NCBI GenBank assembly: GCA_016866775.1 | Contig: VGLJ01000001.1 | Coordinates: 1-64,000 of the forward strand | Source of the DNA: Candidatus Rokuibacteriota bacterium | Lineage (GTDB): Bacteria > Methylomirabilota > Methylomirabilia > Rokubacteriales > CSP1-6 | DNA length: 64,000 nt | Direction of reading: 5' to 3' | Shown here: one piece after another, positions 8,212 to 18,715 of the stretch | How positions within the stretch are numbered: the stretch's first letter is position 1 | Layout of the letters: every line of letters begins with the position of its first letter | The notes under the pieces: generated by a model | The model's input: only the letters and a program-made list of their open reading frames with translations | What the model was told of the DNA's origin: nothing | The model's database searches: none | Program-made: the position numbers and the translations under genes

Positions 8212-9429
8212 ATGGCACACAAGGGAATGACGTTCGGCATCTTCCTCGCGCCCTTCCACCGGATCGGTGAGAACCCCACGCTCGCGATGAGCCGGGACAT
8301 GGAGCTCATCGAGTGGATGGACTTCCTCGGCTACGACGAGGTGTGGGTCGGCGAGCACCACTCGGCAGGCTGGGAGCTCATCGCGTCGCCCGAAGTCTTC
8401 ATCGCGGCGGTCGCCGAGCGCACGAAGCACATCCGCCTCGGCTCCGGGGTGACGAGCCTACCGTATCACCATCCGTTCCTCGTGGCGCAGCGCTTCGTGC
8501 AGCTCGACCACATGACGCGCGGCCGGACGATGCTCGGCTGCGGCCCGGGCGCGCTCGTGTCCGACGCGTACATGATGGGCATCGAGCCCGTGCAGACGCG
8601 CCCGCGGATGGACGAGGCGCTCGACGCGATCATGGAGCTCCTCAAGTGCGAGGAGCCCGTGACGATGAAGACCGACTGGTTCGAGCTCCGCCAGGCGCGG
8701 CTCCACCTGGCGCCCTACACCGATCCGCACTTCGAGATCGCGGTGGCCAGCGTCATGACGCCGTCGGGCGTCGTGGCCGCCGGCCGGCACGGGCTCGGCG
8801 TGCTGTCGCTGGGCGCCGGCATTCCCGGCGGTCCCGACGCGCTGGCCGGTCAGTGGAAGATCGCGGAGGAGACCGCCGCGAAACACGGCAAGACCATGGA
8901 CCGCAAGAAGTGGAAGCTCGTCGTCAACGTGCACGTGGCCGAGGACGACGAGGAAGCGCTCCGGCAGGTGCGGAAGGGCGAGCGTCACGAGACCATCACG
9001 TACTTCGAGGAGACGCTGAGCCGCCCGCCCGGTCGCTCGGACGATCCGCTCAGCGACGGCGTCAGGATGGGCACGACGCTCGTCGGCTCACCGGACCTCG
9101 TGATCCGCGGCATCAAGAAGCTGTGGGATCTGAGCGACGGCGGATTCGGCGGCGTGCTCTTCCGCGCGCACAACTGGGCGACGCGGGAGCAGACGCTGAA
9201 GAGCTACGAGCTGTTCGCGCGCTACGTGATGCCGGTCTTCCAGGGCTCGGCCGACGGGCCGCGCAGCTCGAACGAGTGGGCGCGCAGCCACCGCAAGACG
9301 ATCTTCAGCCCCAACGTCGAGGCGATCCAGCGCGCGTACACGGAGCGGGGCCGCGAGGCGCCGAAGGACTTCCGCCAGCGCACGTCGGGCGCGCGCGACG
9401 CGGACGCGATCCCGGGGACGAGTCCTTAG
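8212..9429 (+). CDS. LLM class flavin-dependent oxidoreductase (limonene monooxygenase-like)
   Basis: ORF 405 aa: MTFGIFLAPFHRIGENPTLAMSRDMELIEWMDFLGYDEVWVGEHHSAGWE. Confidence 0.93.
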   Translation: MAHKGMTFGIFLAPFHRIGENPTLAMSRDMELIEWMDFLGYDEVWVGEHHSAGWELIASPEVFIAAVAERTKHIRLGSGVTSLPYHHPFLVAQRFVQLDHMTRGRTMLGCGPGALVSDAYMMGIEPVQTRPRMDEALDAIMELLKCEEPVTMKTDWFELRQARLHLAPYTDPHFEIAVASVMTPSGVVAAGRHGLGVLSLGAGIPGGPDALAGQWKIAEETAAKHGKTMDRKKWKLVVNVHVAEDDEEALRQVRKGERHETITYFEETLSRPPGRSDDPLSDGVRMGTTLVGSPDLVIRGIKKLWDLSDGGFGGVLFRAHNWATREQTLKSYELFARYVMPVFQGSADGPRSSNEWARSHRKTIFSPNVEAIQRAYTERGREAPKDFRQRTSGARDADAIPGTSP

Positions 9430-9430
9430 T

Positions 9431-9498
9431 TTGGGGGGCGCCGGGCGCCCCCCAAAGCCCCCCAACGCTCCGGGCGCGGAGTGGATCCGCGCCCTCCG
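9431..9498. repeat. Two-hairpin G/C-tract element, copy B
   Basis: TTGGGGGGCGCC-G-GGCGCCCCCCAA (perfect 12-bp arms), A, GCCCCCC, then CTCC-GGGCGCGGA-GTGGA-TCCGCGCCC-TCCG (perfect 9-bp arms). Confidence 0.85.
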
Positions 9499-9501
9499 CG
9501 A

Positions 9502-10365
9502 ATGCCTGAAATGATCGCGACACCGGCCGGTCGCTTCACCGCCGACGTCGCGGGCCCGCCCGACGGCGCGCTCGTCGTACTTCTTCACGGGTTCCCGCAG
9601 AGCCGGCACACGTGGCGCGAGCAAGTCCCGGCGCTCGGCGCCGCCCGATATCGCGCGGTCGCGCCCGATCAGCGCGGCTATTCGCCCGGCGTCCGACCCG
9701 ATCCCGGCACGCTCGACGCGTACGGGATCGATCGACTCGTGGGCGATGTGCTCGACATTGCCGACGCGGTCGGTGGCACGGAGGCGCGCTTTCATCTCGT
9801 CGGTCACGACTGGGGAGGCCAGGTCGCGTGGTGCACGGCCGCGCGCCACCCGGAGCGCGTCCGATCTCTCGCCGTGCTTTCGCGTCCGCATCCGGCGGCG
9901 TTCCGGCGCGCCTTCAAGGACGACATCGACAACCAGCGACATCGCTCGCGTCACCACCAGGCGTTCCACGACCCGCGCACGGCGGCGTTCTTGCTCAACA
10001 ACGATGCCGAACGGTTGCGTCGCGTGCTCGCTGACGGGCGCGTGCCGCCGCCCTCGATCGCGGAGTACCTCTCGGTGCTCGGCACCGCCGACGCGCTCGA
10101 AGCCGCCCTCGCGTGGTACCGCGCGGCCGGCGTGCTCGCGAACATGGAAGTCGGCCCGGTCGACGTGCCGACGCTGTACCTCTGGGGCGACGACGACTAC
10201 TCGGTCGGCCGCAGCGCCGCCGAATGGACCGCGCAGTACGTGGGTGCGCCGTACCGCTTCGTGCCGATCGCCGGCCGCGGCCACTTCCTCACCGACGAAG
10301 TTCCCGACGTCGTCACGCGACTGCTGCTCGAGCACCTCGCCACGGCCCGGGTCACAACTCCTTGA
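9502..10365 (+). CDS. Alpha/beta hydrolase (epoxide hydrolase-like)
   Basis: LLHGFPQSRHTWREQ, DQRGYSPG, LVGHDWGGQVAW, GHFLTDEVPD. Confidence 0.93.
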   Translation: MPEMIATPAGRFTADVAGPPDGALVVLLHGFPQSRHTWREQVPALGAARYRAVAPDQRGYSPGVRPDPGTLDAYGIDRLVGDVLDIADAVGGTEARFHLVGHDWGGQVAWCTAARHPERVRSLAVLSRPHPAAFRRAFKDDIDNQRHRSRHHQAFHDPRTAAFLLNNDAERLRRVLADGRVPPPSIAEYLSVLGTADALEAALAWYRAAGVLANMEVGPVDVPTLYLWGDDDYSVGRSAAEWTAQYVGAPYRFVPIAGRGHFLTDEVPDVVTRLLLEHLATARVTTP

Positions 10366-11398
10366 CGGTTTCCGCCCGGCCCGACGCCGCGCTCTTCGCC
10401 ACCGCGTCGGTGAACTCCATGTAGCGCACGCCGTCCTCGAACGTCGTGAGCCCGATCTTCTCGCGGCCGCGGATCGCGTTCACGAACTCCTCTTCCACCC
10501 GCCAGCCGATCCGCTGCGCCTTCGGGACCTCGATCTCCTTCAGCTCCTTGTCGCCGCGGCGGCCGCCGCTGAGCCGCTTCGTCTGCGCCTCGATGCGCAG
10601 CGTGCCCTCGGTGCCGTAGATCCACGCTTCGGGCGCCGGCGCGAGCGCCGTGAGCGCGCTGAAGCGCAGGTGCGCGACGGCGCCGTTGCCGAGCCTGCCG
10701 AGGATGTCGACGTGATCCGGCACCTTCACCTCGTGCATCGCGCCCGTGCTGTCCTTGCGGCGCGGCACCGCGATGCGCGTCATCGACATCACGGTCTTCG
10801 CGGGGCCCACCCAGCGCACCATCGTCTCGTACCAGATGCCCATGTTGAGGACGTTGTTGCCGCTGAGCCGCGCGTCCTGCCGCCAGTGGAGGCCTTCGCC
10901 GACGTCGGCGAAGCGCGCCTGCTGCGTGGCGTGGATCTCCACCGTCTGGATCTCGCCGACATAGCCCTCGCGAACGAGCTTCGCGATCGTCGGGTCGAGC
11001 TCGAGCGTCGGCGGGCCGGGCACGAGCTGGGTGACGAGGTTCGGGCGCTTGCGCGCGGTCTCGAGCATGCGCCGGCCTTCGGCGGCGTTCATCGCCATGC
11101 GCGCCTCGCACAAAACGTGCTTGCCCGCGTCGAGCGCGGCCAGCACCATCTCGCAATGCGTGTACGGCCAGGTGCCGATGCAGATCGCGTCGACGTCGCG
11201 CGCCGTCATGACCGCGCGCCAGTCGGTCTCGACGCGCCCGATGCCGAACTCCTTGGCGACGCGCTCGCCGGACTCCGTCGACCGGTTGGCGACGGCCACC
11301 AGCTCGACGCCGGGCTGGGCCTTCAGCTTCGGGATGTGATGGAGACGACTGTTGCCGCCGGCGCCCACGAACCCCACGCGGATCGGTGTGTCAGCCAT
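10352..11398 (-). CDS. Gfo/Idh/MocA family oxidoreductase
   Basis: VGFVGAGGNSRLHHIPKL, AICIGTWPYTHCEMVLAALDAGKHVLCEARMA. Confidence 0.93.
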   Translation of the reverse strand: MADTPIRVGFVGAGGNSRLHHIPKLKAQPGVELVAVANRSTESGERVAKEFGIGRVETDWRAVMTARDVDAICIGTWPYTHCEMVLAALDAGKHVLCEARMAMNAAEGRRMLETARKRPNLVTQLVPGPPTLELDPTIAKLVREGYVGEIQTVEIHATQQARFADVGEGLHWRQDARLSGNNVLNMGIWYETMVRWVGPAKTVMSMTRIAVPRRKDSTGAMHEVKVPDHVDILGRLGNGAVAHLRFSALTALAPAPEAWIYGTEGTLRIEAQTKRLSGGRRGDKELKEIEVPKAQRIGWRVEEEFVNAIRGREKIGLTTFEDGVRYMEFTDAVAKSAASGRAETVKEL

Positions 11399-11456
11399 GG
11401 CGCGCATGGTAGCACCGACGCGCGTGGGCTAGAATCCGGAGCGTCAAGGAGGACGG

Positions 11457-12896
11457 ATGGCGGGGTCGAGCGACCTCGACAAATACGACGGGCTCGGGCT
11501 CGCCGAATTGGTGCGGGACAAGGAGATCAGCGCCGCCGAGCTGCTCGAGGCGACGATCGCGCGCGCCGAGACGCTCAACCCAGCGCTCAACGCGATCGTC
11601 ACGCGGCTCTACGACGAGGCGCGCGCCACGATCGCCGCCGGGCTGCCATCCGGGCCGTTCACCGGTGTGCCCTATCTGCTGAAGGATCTCGGCACCCTCT
11701 ACAAGGGCGCGCCCAACAGCTTCGGCAGCACGTTCTTCGACGGCTTCGTCGCCGATCACGACAGCGAGCTCACGGTGCGGCTGAAGCGCGCCGGGCTCGT
11801 GATCTTCGGCAAGACGAACACGCCGGAGATGGGGCTCGCGCCCTCGACCGAGCCTCGGCGCTGGGGCGCCACGAAGAATCCGTGGAACCTCGCGCACAGC
11901 GCGGGCGGGTCGAGCGGTGGCGCCGCGGCCGCGGTCGCCGCGGGGATCCTGCCGATGGCGCACGCGACCGACGGCGGCGGGTCGATCAGGATCCCGGCCT
12001 CGTGCTGCGGCCTCGTCGGTCTCAAGCCCACGCGCGCGCGCAATCCGATGGGCCCGGACGCGAGCGAAGGCTGGGGTGGCGCCGCGGTCGGACATGCGGT
12101 GACGCGCTCGGTGCGCGACAGCGCGGCGCTGCTCGACGCGACGTCCGGTCCCGACGTCGGCGATCCGTACTGGGCGCCGCCGCCGGCACGCCCGTTCCTC
12201 GCCGAGGTCGGCCGCGATCCCGGACGCCTGCGTATCGCGCTCACGACCTCGTCGTTCAACGGTCACGCCGTGCATCCGGAGTGCGCGGAAGCGGCGCGGG
12301 CCGCCGCGAAGCTCTGCGAAACGCTCGGCCATGCCGTCGAAGAGGCGTCGCCGGCATTCAACGCAGAGGGGCTCGGCAACGCCTCGCGCGTGATCATCGC
12401 CGCGAACGTGCGCGCCGCGCTCGAAGCACGAGCCCGCGCCCTCGGCCGCGCGGTCGCCGAGGGGGACGTCGAGCGCGTCACCTGGCGCTGGGCGGTCGCC
12501 GCGGACGAGTTCAGGTCGTGGGACTACGCGCGATCGATGGGCGTCGTGCACGGGGTCGGCCGCCAGGTCGCCAGGTTCTTCACGACGTACGACGTGCTGC
12601 TGAGTCCCACGATGGGCCAGCCGCCCTACCCGCTCGGCATCCTCGACATGAGCTCCACCGACGACGCCGCGTACCTCGACGCGGTGCTCGCGAGCATCGG
12701 CTTCACGTCGGTGTTCAACTCCACCGGCAATCCGGCGATCTCGCTGCCGCTCGCGTGGTCGAGTGGCGGGCTGCCGCTCGGGGTGCAGTTCGCCGGCCGC
12801 TTCGGCGACGAGGCGACGCTGTTCCGCCTCGGCGCGCAGCTCGAATCCACGCAGCCCTGGGCGCATCGCCGCCCGAGCCTTGCCCTGTCCGCTTAG
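11457..12896 (+). CDS. Amidase (amidase signature family)
   Basis: [57 protein letters not shown]. Confidence 0.93.
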   Translation: MAGSSDLDKYDGLGLAELVRDKEISAAELLEATIARAETLNPALNAIVTRLYDEARATIAAGLPSGPFTGVPYLLKDLGTLYKGAPNSFGSTFFDGFVADHDSELTVRLKRAGLVIFGKTNTPEMGLAPSTEPRRWGATKNPWNLAHSAGGSSGGAAAAVAAGILPMAHATDGGGSIRIPASCCGLVGLKPTRARNPMGPDASEGWGGAAVGHAVTRSVRDSAALLDATSGPDVGDPYWAPPPARPFLAEVGRDPGRLRIALTTSSFNGHAVHPECAEAARAAAKLCETLGHAVEEASPAFNAEGLGNASRVIIAANVRAALEARARALGRAVAEGDVERVTWRWAVAADEFRSWDYARSMGVVHGVGRQVARFFTTYDVLLSPTMGQPPYPLGILDMSSTDDAAYLDAVLASIGFTSVFNSTGNPAISLPLAWSSGGLPLGVQFAGRFGDEATLFRLGAQLESTQPWAHRRPSLALSA

Positions 12897-12906
12897 GGAG
12901 ACATCG

Positions 12907-13839
12907 ATGCCGCCACGCCCGCTACCAACCGCCGACGAAGTGAAGAAGTGGCTGCGCGAGCGCCGGAACTGGGGGCGCTGGGGCAAGGACGATCAGAAGG
13001 GCGCGATGAATCTCGTCACTCCCGCGAAGCGCGCCGCCGCGGCACGGCTCGTGAAGAGCGGCCGCAGCGTGTCGATGAGCCGGCCGTTCCCGACCACGCC
13101 GGGCCTGAACAACGCGCTGCCCGCGCACCACTACATGAAGACGCTGCCGCGCGGGAGCGGCGGCTACGCGGCCGATTACTACGGCATCTTCTATCACGGC
13201 GTCGCGTCCACGCACCTCGACGCGCTCTGCCACACGTGGGACGACGACGCGATGTGGAACGGCCGCGATCCGAAGAAGGAGATCACCTTCGACGGCGCCA
13301 CGTTCGGCTCGGTCGAGCACTGGGCCGAAGGCATCATCACGCGCGGCGTGATGCTCGACGTTCCGCGTCACCGGGGCACGAAGTGCGTCACGCAGGACGC
13401 GCCCGTCCACGGCTGGGAGCTCGAGGACATCCTCGCCAAGCGCAACCTCAAGCTCGAGCCCGGCGACGCGATCTGTGTCAACTGCGGCCGCGAGCAGTGG
13501 CAGGCGCAGAACCCGAACCGCGCGTACAGCACGCCGTTCGGCCCGGGCCCGCTCGATCGCCCGGGGCTTCACATCTCGTGTCTCGAGTTCCTCCGCGACC
13601 ACGACGTGAGCCTGCTCGTGTGGGACATGCTCGACCACCTGCCGATCGGCTACGACGTGCCGTGGGCCGTCCACGCGTGTCTCTTCGCGTACGGCGTGGC
13701 GCTGCTCGACAACGCGCTGCTGGAGCCGCTGGCGGAGGCGTGCAAGGAAGAGGGGCGCGACGAGTTCATGCTCGTCATCGCGCCCCTCCGCGTGATCGGG
13801 GGAACGGGCTCGCCGGCGAACCCGCTCGCGGTCTTCTAA
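12907..13839 (+). CDS. Cyclase family protein (kynurenine formamidase-like)
   Basis: STHLDALCHTWDDDAMWNG; GIITRGVMLDVPRHRG; characteristic cyclase-family His/Asp pattern. Confidence 0.88.
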   Translation: MPPRPLPTADEVKKWLRERRNWGRWGKDDQKGAMNLVTPAKRAAAARLVKSGRSVSMSRPFPTTPGLNNALPAHHYMKTLPRGSGGYAADYYGIFYHGVASTHLDALCHTWDDDAMWNGRDPKKEITFDGATFGSVEHWAEGIITRGVMLDVPRHRGTKCVTQDAPVHGWELEDILAKRNLKLEPGDAICVNCGREQWQAQNPNRAYSTPFGPGPLDRPGLHISCLEFLRDHDVSLLVWDMLDHLPIGYDVPWAVHACLFAYGVALLDNALLEPLAEACKEEGRDEFMLVIAPLRVIGGTGSPANPLAVF

Positions 13840-13842
13840 TCG

Positions 13843-15395
13843 CTACCTGGCGGCCTTCACGAGATGGAAGTGCGTGGACCTTCCGGCCGCGATCCCCGGA
13901 TAGACCCAGTCACTCACCACCTTGGGGCTGGCGACGACCTCGTTGGCGAACCAGAAGAGCGGGATGTCGGCGAATTCCTCGAACAGGTGATCGCCGATGG
14001 CGCGCGCCAGCCGCTGACGGTCCTGGGGGGTTCACGGTCTTGATCAGGGTCTCGTGGGTCTTGTCGATGAGCTCGTTCTCGTAGTGGTGGGCGTTCCCCT
14101 TGCTGTGGTAGCTCGTCCGGACCCACTCCTCCGACGGCCGCCAGGAGATGATTGTTGGGCCAGATGCAGCAGTGGATCGCCTTCCTGCGGAACATGTCAC
14201 GCACCTTGGCCCAGTCGAGCACCTCGATCTCGGACTCGCTGCCGACCTCCTTGTAGGAGATTCCGAGAGCCTCGGCGACCTGCGGCCCTTCCGATTCACC
14301 GGGCTCGGTGAACGCGACGATCTTGAGCTTGAGGCCCGGGCCGTAGCCGGCTTCCTTCAGGAGCTCCTTGGCCCGCGCCGGGTTGTAGCCGTACATCCGG
14401 TCGAAACGGCTCTTCCACTCCGGGTTGTAGCCCTCCGACTGCTCGGACCAGCCGGTCACGTACGTCATCGTGCCCTTGCCGGCGAAGACGCTGTTCAGGG
14501 CACGTCGGGCTTGAACGCCGGGTCGCCGGGCAGGTAGTACTGGCCGCCCAGGTACACCGTCATCCAGTCGACGGGGAACGACGACGAGACGATCTTCATG
14601 CCCTTGATGAGGGCGTCCTTCTGCAGCTCGCGGGGCAGGTCCGCGATGTGGGCCTCGCCGGCGATCAGCATCGCGAGTCGCGTCGCTTCTTCGCGGACGA
14701 TCCGGAACGTGAGCTCCTTGAACGCCGGCTTCTCGCCCGCCCAGTGGTTGTCCACGCGCTCGAAGCTGATCGACAGGCCGCGTTCGCGTCCCACGTACCT
14801 ATAGGAGCCCGTCCCCCGACGGCCGTTTCTCGAAACCCTCCAGCCCTTCCTTGTCCCACTGGGCCTTGCTGACGATCCGCAACTCGCCGGCGCGGGAGGC
14901 CGAGTACAGCATCGTCGTCCAGGGGCGTTTCATGCGGAACACGACCTGGTGGTCGTTGACGATCTTGATCTCCTCGACCTGCCGCCAGACCCCCACCTGT
15001 GGTGCCGTCCCCTCCGGCCGCACGAGGAGGGCGTGGCTGTGGACCACGTCCCTCGCGGTGAACGGGCCGAACCCGTAGTGGAACTGAACCCCCTTGCGCA
15101 GGTGGAAGGTCCATTCCCTGAAGTCGGGGGTGGCCGACCACTTCTCGGCCAGGCGCGGGACGTACTCACCGGTTTTCGGATCCACGTCGAGCAGAGTCTC
15201 GAGGAACGGGTCGTACTGGAGATGATCGGGCCGCGCGACCCTCCAGAATCGGTTGGTGTCCTCGAACCCGGCGGACGCGAAGACGAGCCGCTGGACCTTC
15301 GCGTCCTGGGCCGAGCCCGGTGTCGGCGTGGCCCCCGGGATCGATGCCAGGACGACCAGCAGTCCCACCAGCAGGGGAACGAGCCTCGGTCTCAT
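13843..15395 (-). pseudogene. ABC transporter substrate-binding protein (family 5, peptide/nickel type), multiply frameshifted
   Basis: Collinear fragments in changing frames: MRPRLVPLLVGLL...FHLRKGVQFHYG..., then (G)SYRYVGRERGLSISFERVDNHWAGEKPAF..., then RALNSVFAGKGTMTYVTGWSEQSEGYNPEW..., then SYHSKGNAHHYENELIDKTHETLIKTVNP, then QDRQRLARAIGDHLFEEFADIPLFWFANEVVASPKV...*. Confidence 0.85.
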
Positions 15396-15538
15396 CGCGC
15401 ACCTCCTCGGCATGAGTGTTCGGGACACGTGCCTGGGATCGGGATCGCGATCAGGAACGCAAGGGTCGGACGCGGACGAACAGGTACGTCGCGGCGCGGG
15501 CCGTGTCAAGGGCCACTCCCGTCCACTCGCGACGGCGC

Positions 15539-15573
15539 GGGCCTCGGTGTTCCGCTAGTTCCGAGGCCCTTTT
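15539..15573. terminator. Hairpin with T-run between SBP pseudogene and DinB-like gene
   Basis: GGGCCTCGG-N13-CCGAGGCCC-TTTT (9-bp perfect stem). Confidence 0.5.
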
Positions 15574-15580
15574 CCCGACA

Positions 15581-16060
15581 CTAGGCGCCGACGGTCTTCT
15601 TGATGCTGCCGAAGTGGTCGTTGATGTGGTTGATCAGGATGGTGGTCACGATCTGCTCGGCCGTCATCGGCGGCATGCCCGTCAGCACGGTACCGCTCTT
15701 CCCGAGCAGATCGTCGCTCAGGCCGCGCACGCAGCCGGCCGCCGCGGCCGCGCCCTTCTTGTGGAGCGCGATCGTCTCGGCCTTGCCCACGTTCGCGAAG
15801 TCCTTGGCGTGCTTGGCGTTCATCTCGTGCAGCATGTCCATCGAGAAGTTGCCCATCGACTGGCCGCCGACCACCGCCTTGATGATGTTGGCGATGCCCT
15901 CGTGGCTCTGCGCCACGTGATGGGCGGTGACGCCGACCGACCACTTCTCGGCCTCGGTCACCTTCTTCCAGTCCGCGTCACTGAGCTTCTCGAGCACCGC
16001 CGTCGCTTCCTGAGCCTTGGTCTCGAACTGCTTCGCGAGCGCTTCAGCTTTCGCTCCCAT
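15581..16060 (-). CDS. DinB-like/maleylpyruvate isomerase N-terminal-like protein
   Basis: ORF 159 aa helical; KWSVGVTAHHVAQSHEGI...ILINHINDHFGSI His triad-like layout. Confidence 0.65.
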   Translation of the reverse strand: MGAKAEALAKQFETKAQEATAVLEKLSDADWKKVTEAEKWSVGVTAHHVAQSHEGIANIIKAVVGGQSMGNFSMDMLHEMNAKHAKDFANVGKAETIALHKKGAAAAAGCVRGLSDDLLGKSGTVLTGMPPMTAEQIVTTILINHINDHFGSIKKTVGA

Positions 16061-16093
16061 GGGGTCCTCCTTTGTGCCCGGACGGGCTGCCGA

Positions 16094-17143
16094 CTAGTCC
16101 CAGGTGGTTGGATGCCCGGTGAAGGGGCTGGGGATTCTCTTGAGGTCCTGGATCAGGTCCGCGGGCAGGTCCTGGTGGACGCCGTAGCCGCCTGACGGCG
16201 CCACCGCGTCGCAGACCCCGCCGAAGCGCGCCTCGATCGCCCGCGCGAGCTCCTTGTGGGTGCCGACGGCGGCGAAGAGCCGGACCACGTCGTCGGAGAT
16301 CTCAGCCGACATCCTGTCCCACTGCCCCGCCTTCGACATGACGTTGAGCTTGCGCCCCAGCTCGTGGAGCCCGTGCACCTCGAGCACCGGCCAGTACGCC
16401 GGCGTCGAGCCGTAGAAGGCGACGCGGTAGCGCACCCACTCCACCATCTTCGCGACCGCGGCCTCGTCCGGCCCCGTCGCGATGAATCCGCCGCCGGAGA
16501 TCGCGAACCGATCGCGCGTGCGGTTCGCCTTCGCCATCCCCGTGCGCAGCTCCTTCATCACGATCTCGTCGATGTACTTGCGCGTGCAGAAGCCGTGGAG
16601 GCGCACGCCGTCGCACGTCTCGCCCGCCACGCGCAGCATCGCCGGACCGACGGCCGCGATCGTGACGGCGATCGGAGGCTGGTGCGTCGACACCGGCGTG
16701 AAGTTCGGCGTCATCAGCGTGAACGTGTAATGCGCGCCGCGGAAGTCCAGCTTCTCGCCTTTCTCCCAGTTGCGCCAGATCGCGCGCAGCGCCAGCACGT
16801 ACTCGCGCATGCGCGGCGCCGGCGCGGTCCACGGCACGCTGAACCGGTTCTCGTTGTGCGCGCGGACCTGCGAGCCGAGGCCGAGCACGAAGCGTCCGCG
16901 CGAGGCGCTCTGCAGATCCCAGCTCACGTTCGCCACCGCCATCGGGCTGCGCGAGAACGAGATCGCGATGCTGGTCTCGAGCGACACACGCGTGGTCGCG
17001 ACGCCGGCGAGCGCGTGGGCGAGGAACGGGTCGTTCTTGTTCTCCGACGTGGTCACGCCGTCGTAGCCCGCGGCCTCGGCGGCCTTCGCGGCGGCAGCCA
17101 CCTGGGCCAGATCGTGCTGCGGAAGCTGGGTCAGGATGCGCAT
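16094..17143 (-). CDS. LLM class F420-dependent oxidoreductase
   Basis: ORF 349 aa: AAKAAEAAGYDGVTTSENKNDPFLAHALAG, SFSRSPMAVANVSWDLQSASRGRFVLGLGSQVRAHNENRF. Confidence 0.93.
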   Translation of the reverse strand: MRILTQLPQHDLAQVAAAAKAAEAAGYDGVTTSENKNDPFLAHALAGVATTRVSLETSIAISFSRSPMAVANVSWDLQSASRGRFVLGLGSQVRAHNENRFSVPWTAPAPRMREYVLALRAIWRNWEKGEKLDFRGAHYTFTLMTPNFTPVSTHQPPIAVTIAAVGPAMLRVAGETCDGVRLHGFCTRKYIDEIVMKELRTGMAKANRTRDRFAISGGGFIATGPDEAAVAKMVEWVRYRVAFYGSTPAYWPVLEVHGLHELGRKLNVMSKAGQWDRMSAEISDDVVRLFAAVGTHKELARAIEARFGGVCDAVAPSGGYGVHQDLPADLIQDLKRIPSPFTGHPTTWD

Positions 17144-17170
17144 GGTTCATGATGATACGATCCCCGCACG

Positions 17171-18715
17171 ATGGACGTCCGTCCCTTTACGGGCGACGAG
17201 TTCCTCGAGAGCCTCCGCGGGCCGCGCGAGGTGTGGATCTACGGGGAGCGCGTGAAGGACGTCACCGCGCATCCGGCCTTTCGCAACCCCGCGCGCATGA
17301 TCGCGCGGCTCTACGACGCGCTCCACGATCCGACGACGCGCGACGTCCTCACCTGCCCCACCGACACCGGCTCCGGCGGCGTCACGCACCGCTACTTCCG
17401 CGCGCCGGCGAACGGGGAGGATCTCGTGGCCGCGCGCGACGCCATCGCCGCGTGGGCGCGCATCACCTACGGCTGGATGGGACGCTCGCCCGACTACAAG
17501 GCCGCGTTCCTCGCGACGCTCGGGGCGAACGCCGAGTACTACGCGCCCTACCAGGCCAACGCGCGCCGCTGGTACCGCGAGGCGCAGGAGCGCGTGCTCT
17601 TCATGAACCACGCGCTCCTCCATCCGCCGGTCGACCGGCATCGGCCGCCGGACGACGTCAGCGACGTCTACGTGCACGTCGAGCGCGAGACCGACGCCGG
17701 CCTGATCGTCAGCGGCGCGAAGGTCGTCGCCACGGGCTCCGCGCTCACGCACTACAACTTCGTGGCGCACCCGAGCACGGCCGGGGTCACGAGCAAGGCG
17801 CTCGCCGCCACGTTCCTCGTCGCGATGGACACGCCCGGCGTGAAGCTGATCTGCCGGCCGTCGTACGCGATGACCGCCGAGGTCATGGGCAGCCCGTTCG
17901 ATTACCCGCTCTCGAGCCGCATGGACGAGAACGACGCGATCCTCGTGCTCGATCACGCGCTGGTGCCGTGGGAGAACGTGTTCATCTACGAGGACGTCGA
18001 GAAGGCGAACGCGTTCTTCCCGCGCTCGGGCTTCTTCCCGCGCGCGATGTTCCAGGGCTGTACGCGCCTGGCGGTAAAGCTCGACTTCGTCGCCGGCCTG
18101 CTCCTGAAGGCGGTGGAGCTGGTCGGATCGAACGAGATGCGCCACGTGCAGTCGTCGATCGGCGAAGCGCTCGCGTGGCGCAACCTCTTCTGGGGCCTGA
18201 GCGATGCGATGGCGCGCACGCCCGTGCCGTGGGCCGGCAGCTCCGTCCTGCCGAATCCGGACTACGGGCAGGCCTACCGGCTCTTCTCGACGATCGCCTA
18301 TCCGCGCGTGAAGGAGATCACCGAGAGCATCCTCGGCTCCGGGCTCATCTACCAGAACTCGCACGCGGCCGACTTCAAGTCGCCCGAGCTCCGCCCGTAC
18401 CTCGACAAGTACCTCCGCGGATCGAACGGCCGCGACGCGGTAGACCGGATCAAGGTCATGAAGCTCCTGTGGGACGCGATGGGCACCGAGTTCGGCGGCC
18501 GCCACGAGCTGTACGAGCGCAACTACGCCGGCGCCCCGGAGACGATCCGCTTCCTCACGTGGCAGATGGCGCACGGGAGCGGCCAGGCCGACCGCTTCAA
18601 GGCGTTCGCCGAGCAATGCATGGCCGAGTACGACCTCGAGGGCTGGACGGCGCCGGACCTCGTCACGCCGCACGACGTGAACCTGTTTCTGAAGAAAGGC
18701 ACCCGCGATGGCTGA
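17171..18715 (+). CDS. 4-hydroxyphenylacetate 3-hydroxylase (HpaB) family flavin monooxygenase
   Basis: ORF 514 aa: [82 protein letters not shown]. Confidence 0.92.
   Translation: MDVRPFTGDEFLESLRGPREVWIYGERVKDVTAHPAFRNPARMIARLYDALHDPTTRDVLTCPTDTGSGGVTHRYFRAPANGEDLVAARDAIAAWARITYGWMGRSPDYKAAFLATLGANAEYYAPYQANARRWYREAQERVLFMNHALLHPPVDRHRPPDDVSDVYVHVERETDAGLIVSGAKVVATGSALTHYNFVAHPSTAGVTSKALAATFLVAMDTPGVKLICRPSYAMTAEVMGSPFDYPLSSRMDENDAILVLDHALVPWENVFIYEDVEKANAFFPRSGFFPRAMFQGCTRLAVKLDFVAGLLLKAVELVGSNEMRHVQSSIGEALAWRNLFWGLSDAMARTPVPWAGSSVLPNPDYGQAYRLFSTIAYPRVKEITESILGSGLIYQNSHAADFKSPELRPYLDKYLRGSNGRDAVDRIKVMKLLWDAMGTEFGGRHELYERNYAGAPETIRFLTWQMAHGSGQADRFKAFAEQCMAEYDLEGWTAPDLVTPHDVNLFLKKGTRDG

Noticed and set aside
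9431-9498. Simple rho-independent terminator after the LLM gene
   Set aside because: No T-tract follows the stems; two hairpins with conserved loop and flanks recur at 22524, so it was reported as a repeat element.
9746-12943. 1065-aa ORF on + strand
   Set aside because: Arg/Ala/His-rich shadow frame spanning alpha/beta hydrolase, oxidoreductase and amidase genes; typical high-GC spurious ORF.
14495-14503. TGA after ...AFKPDVP in the SBP considered as recoding
   Set aside because: Homologous sequence continues in another frame, and several further frameshifts occur in the same gene.
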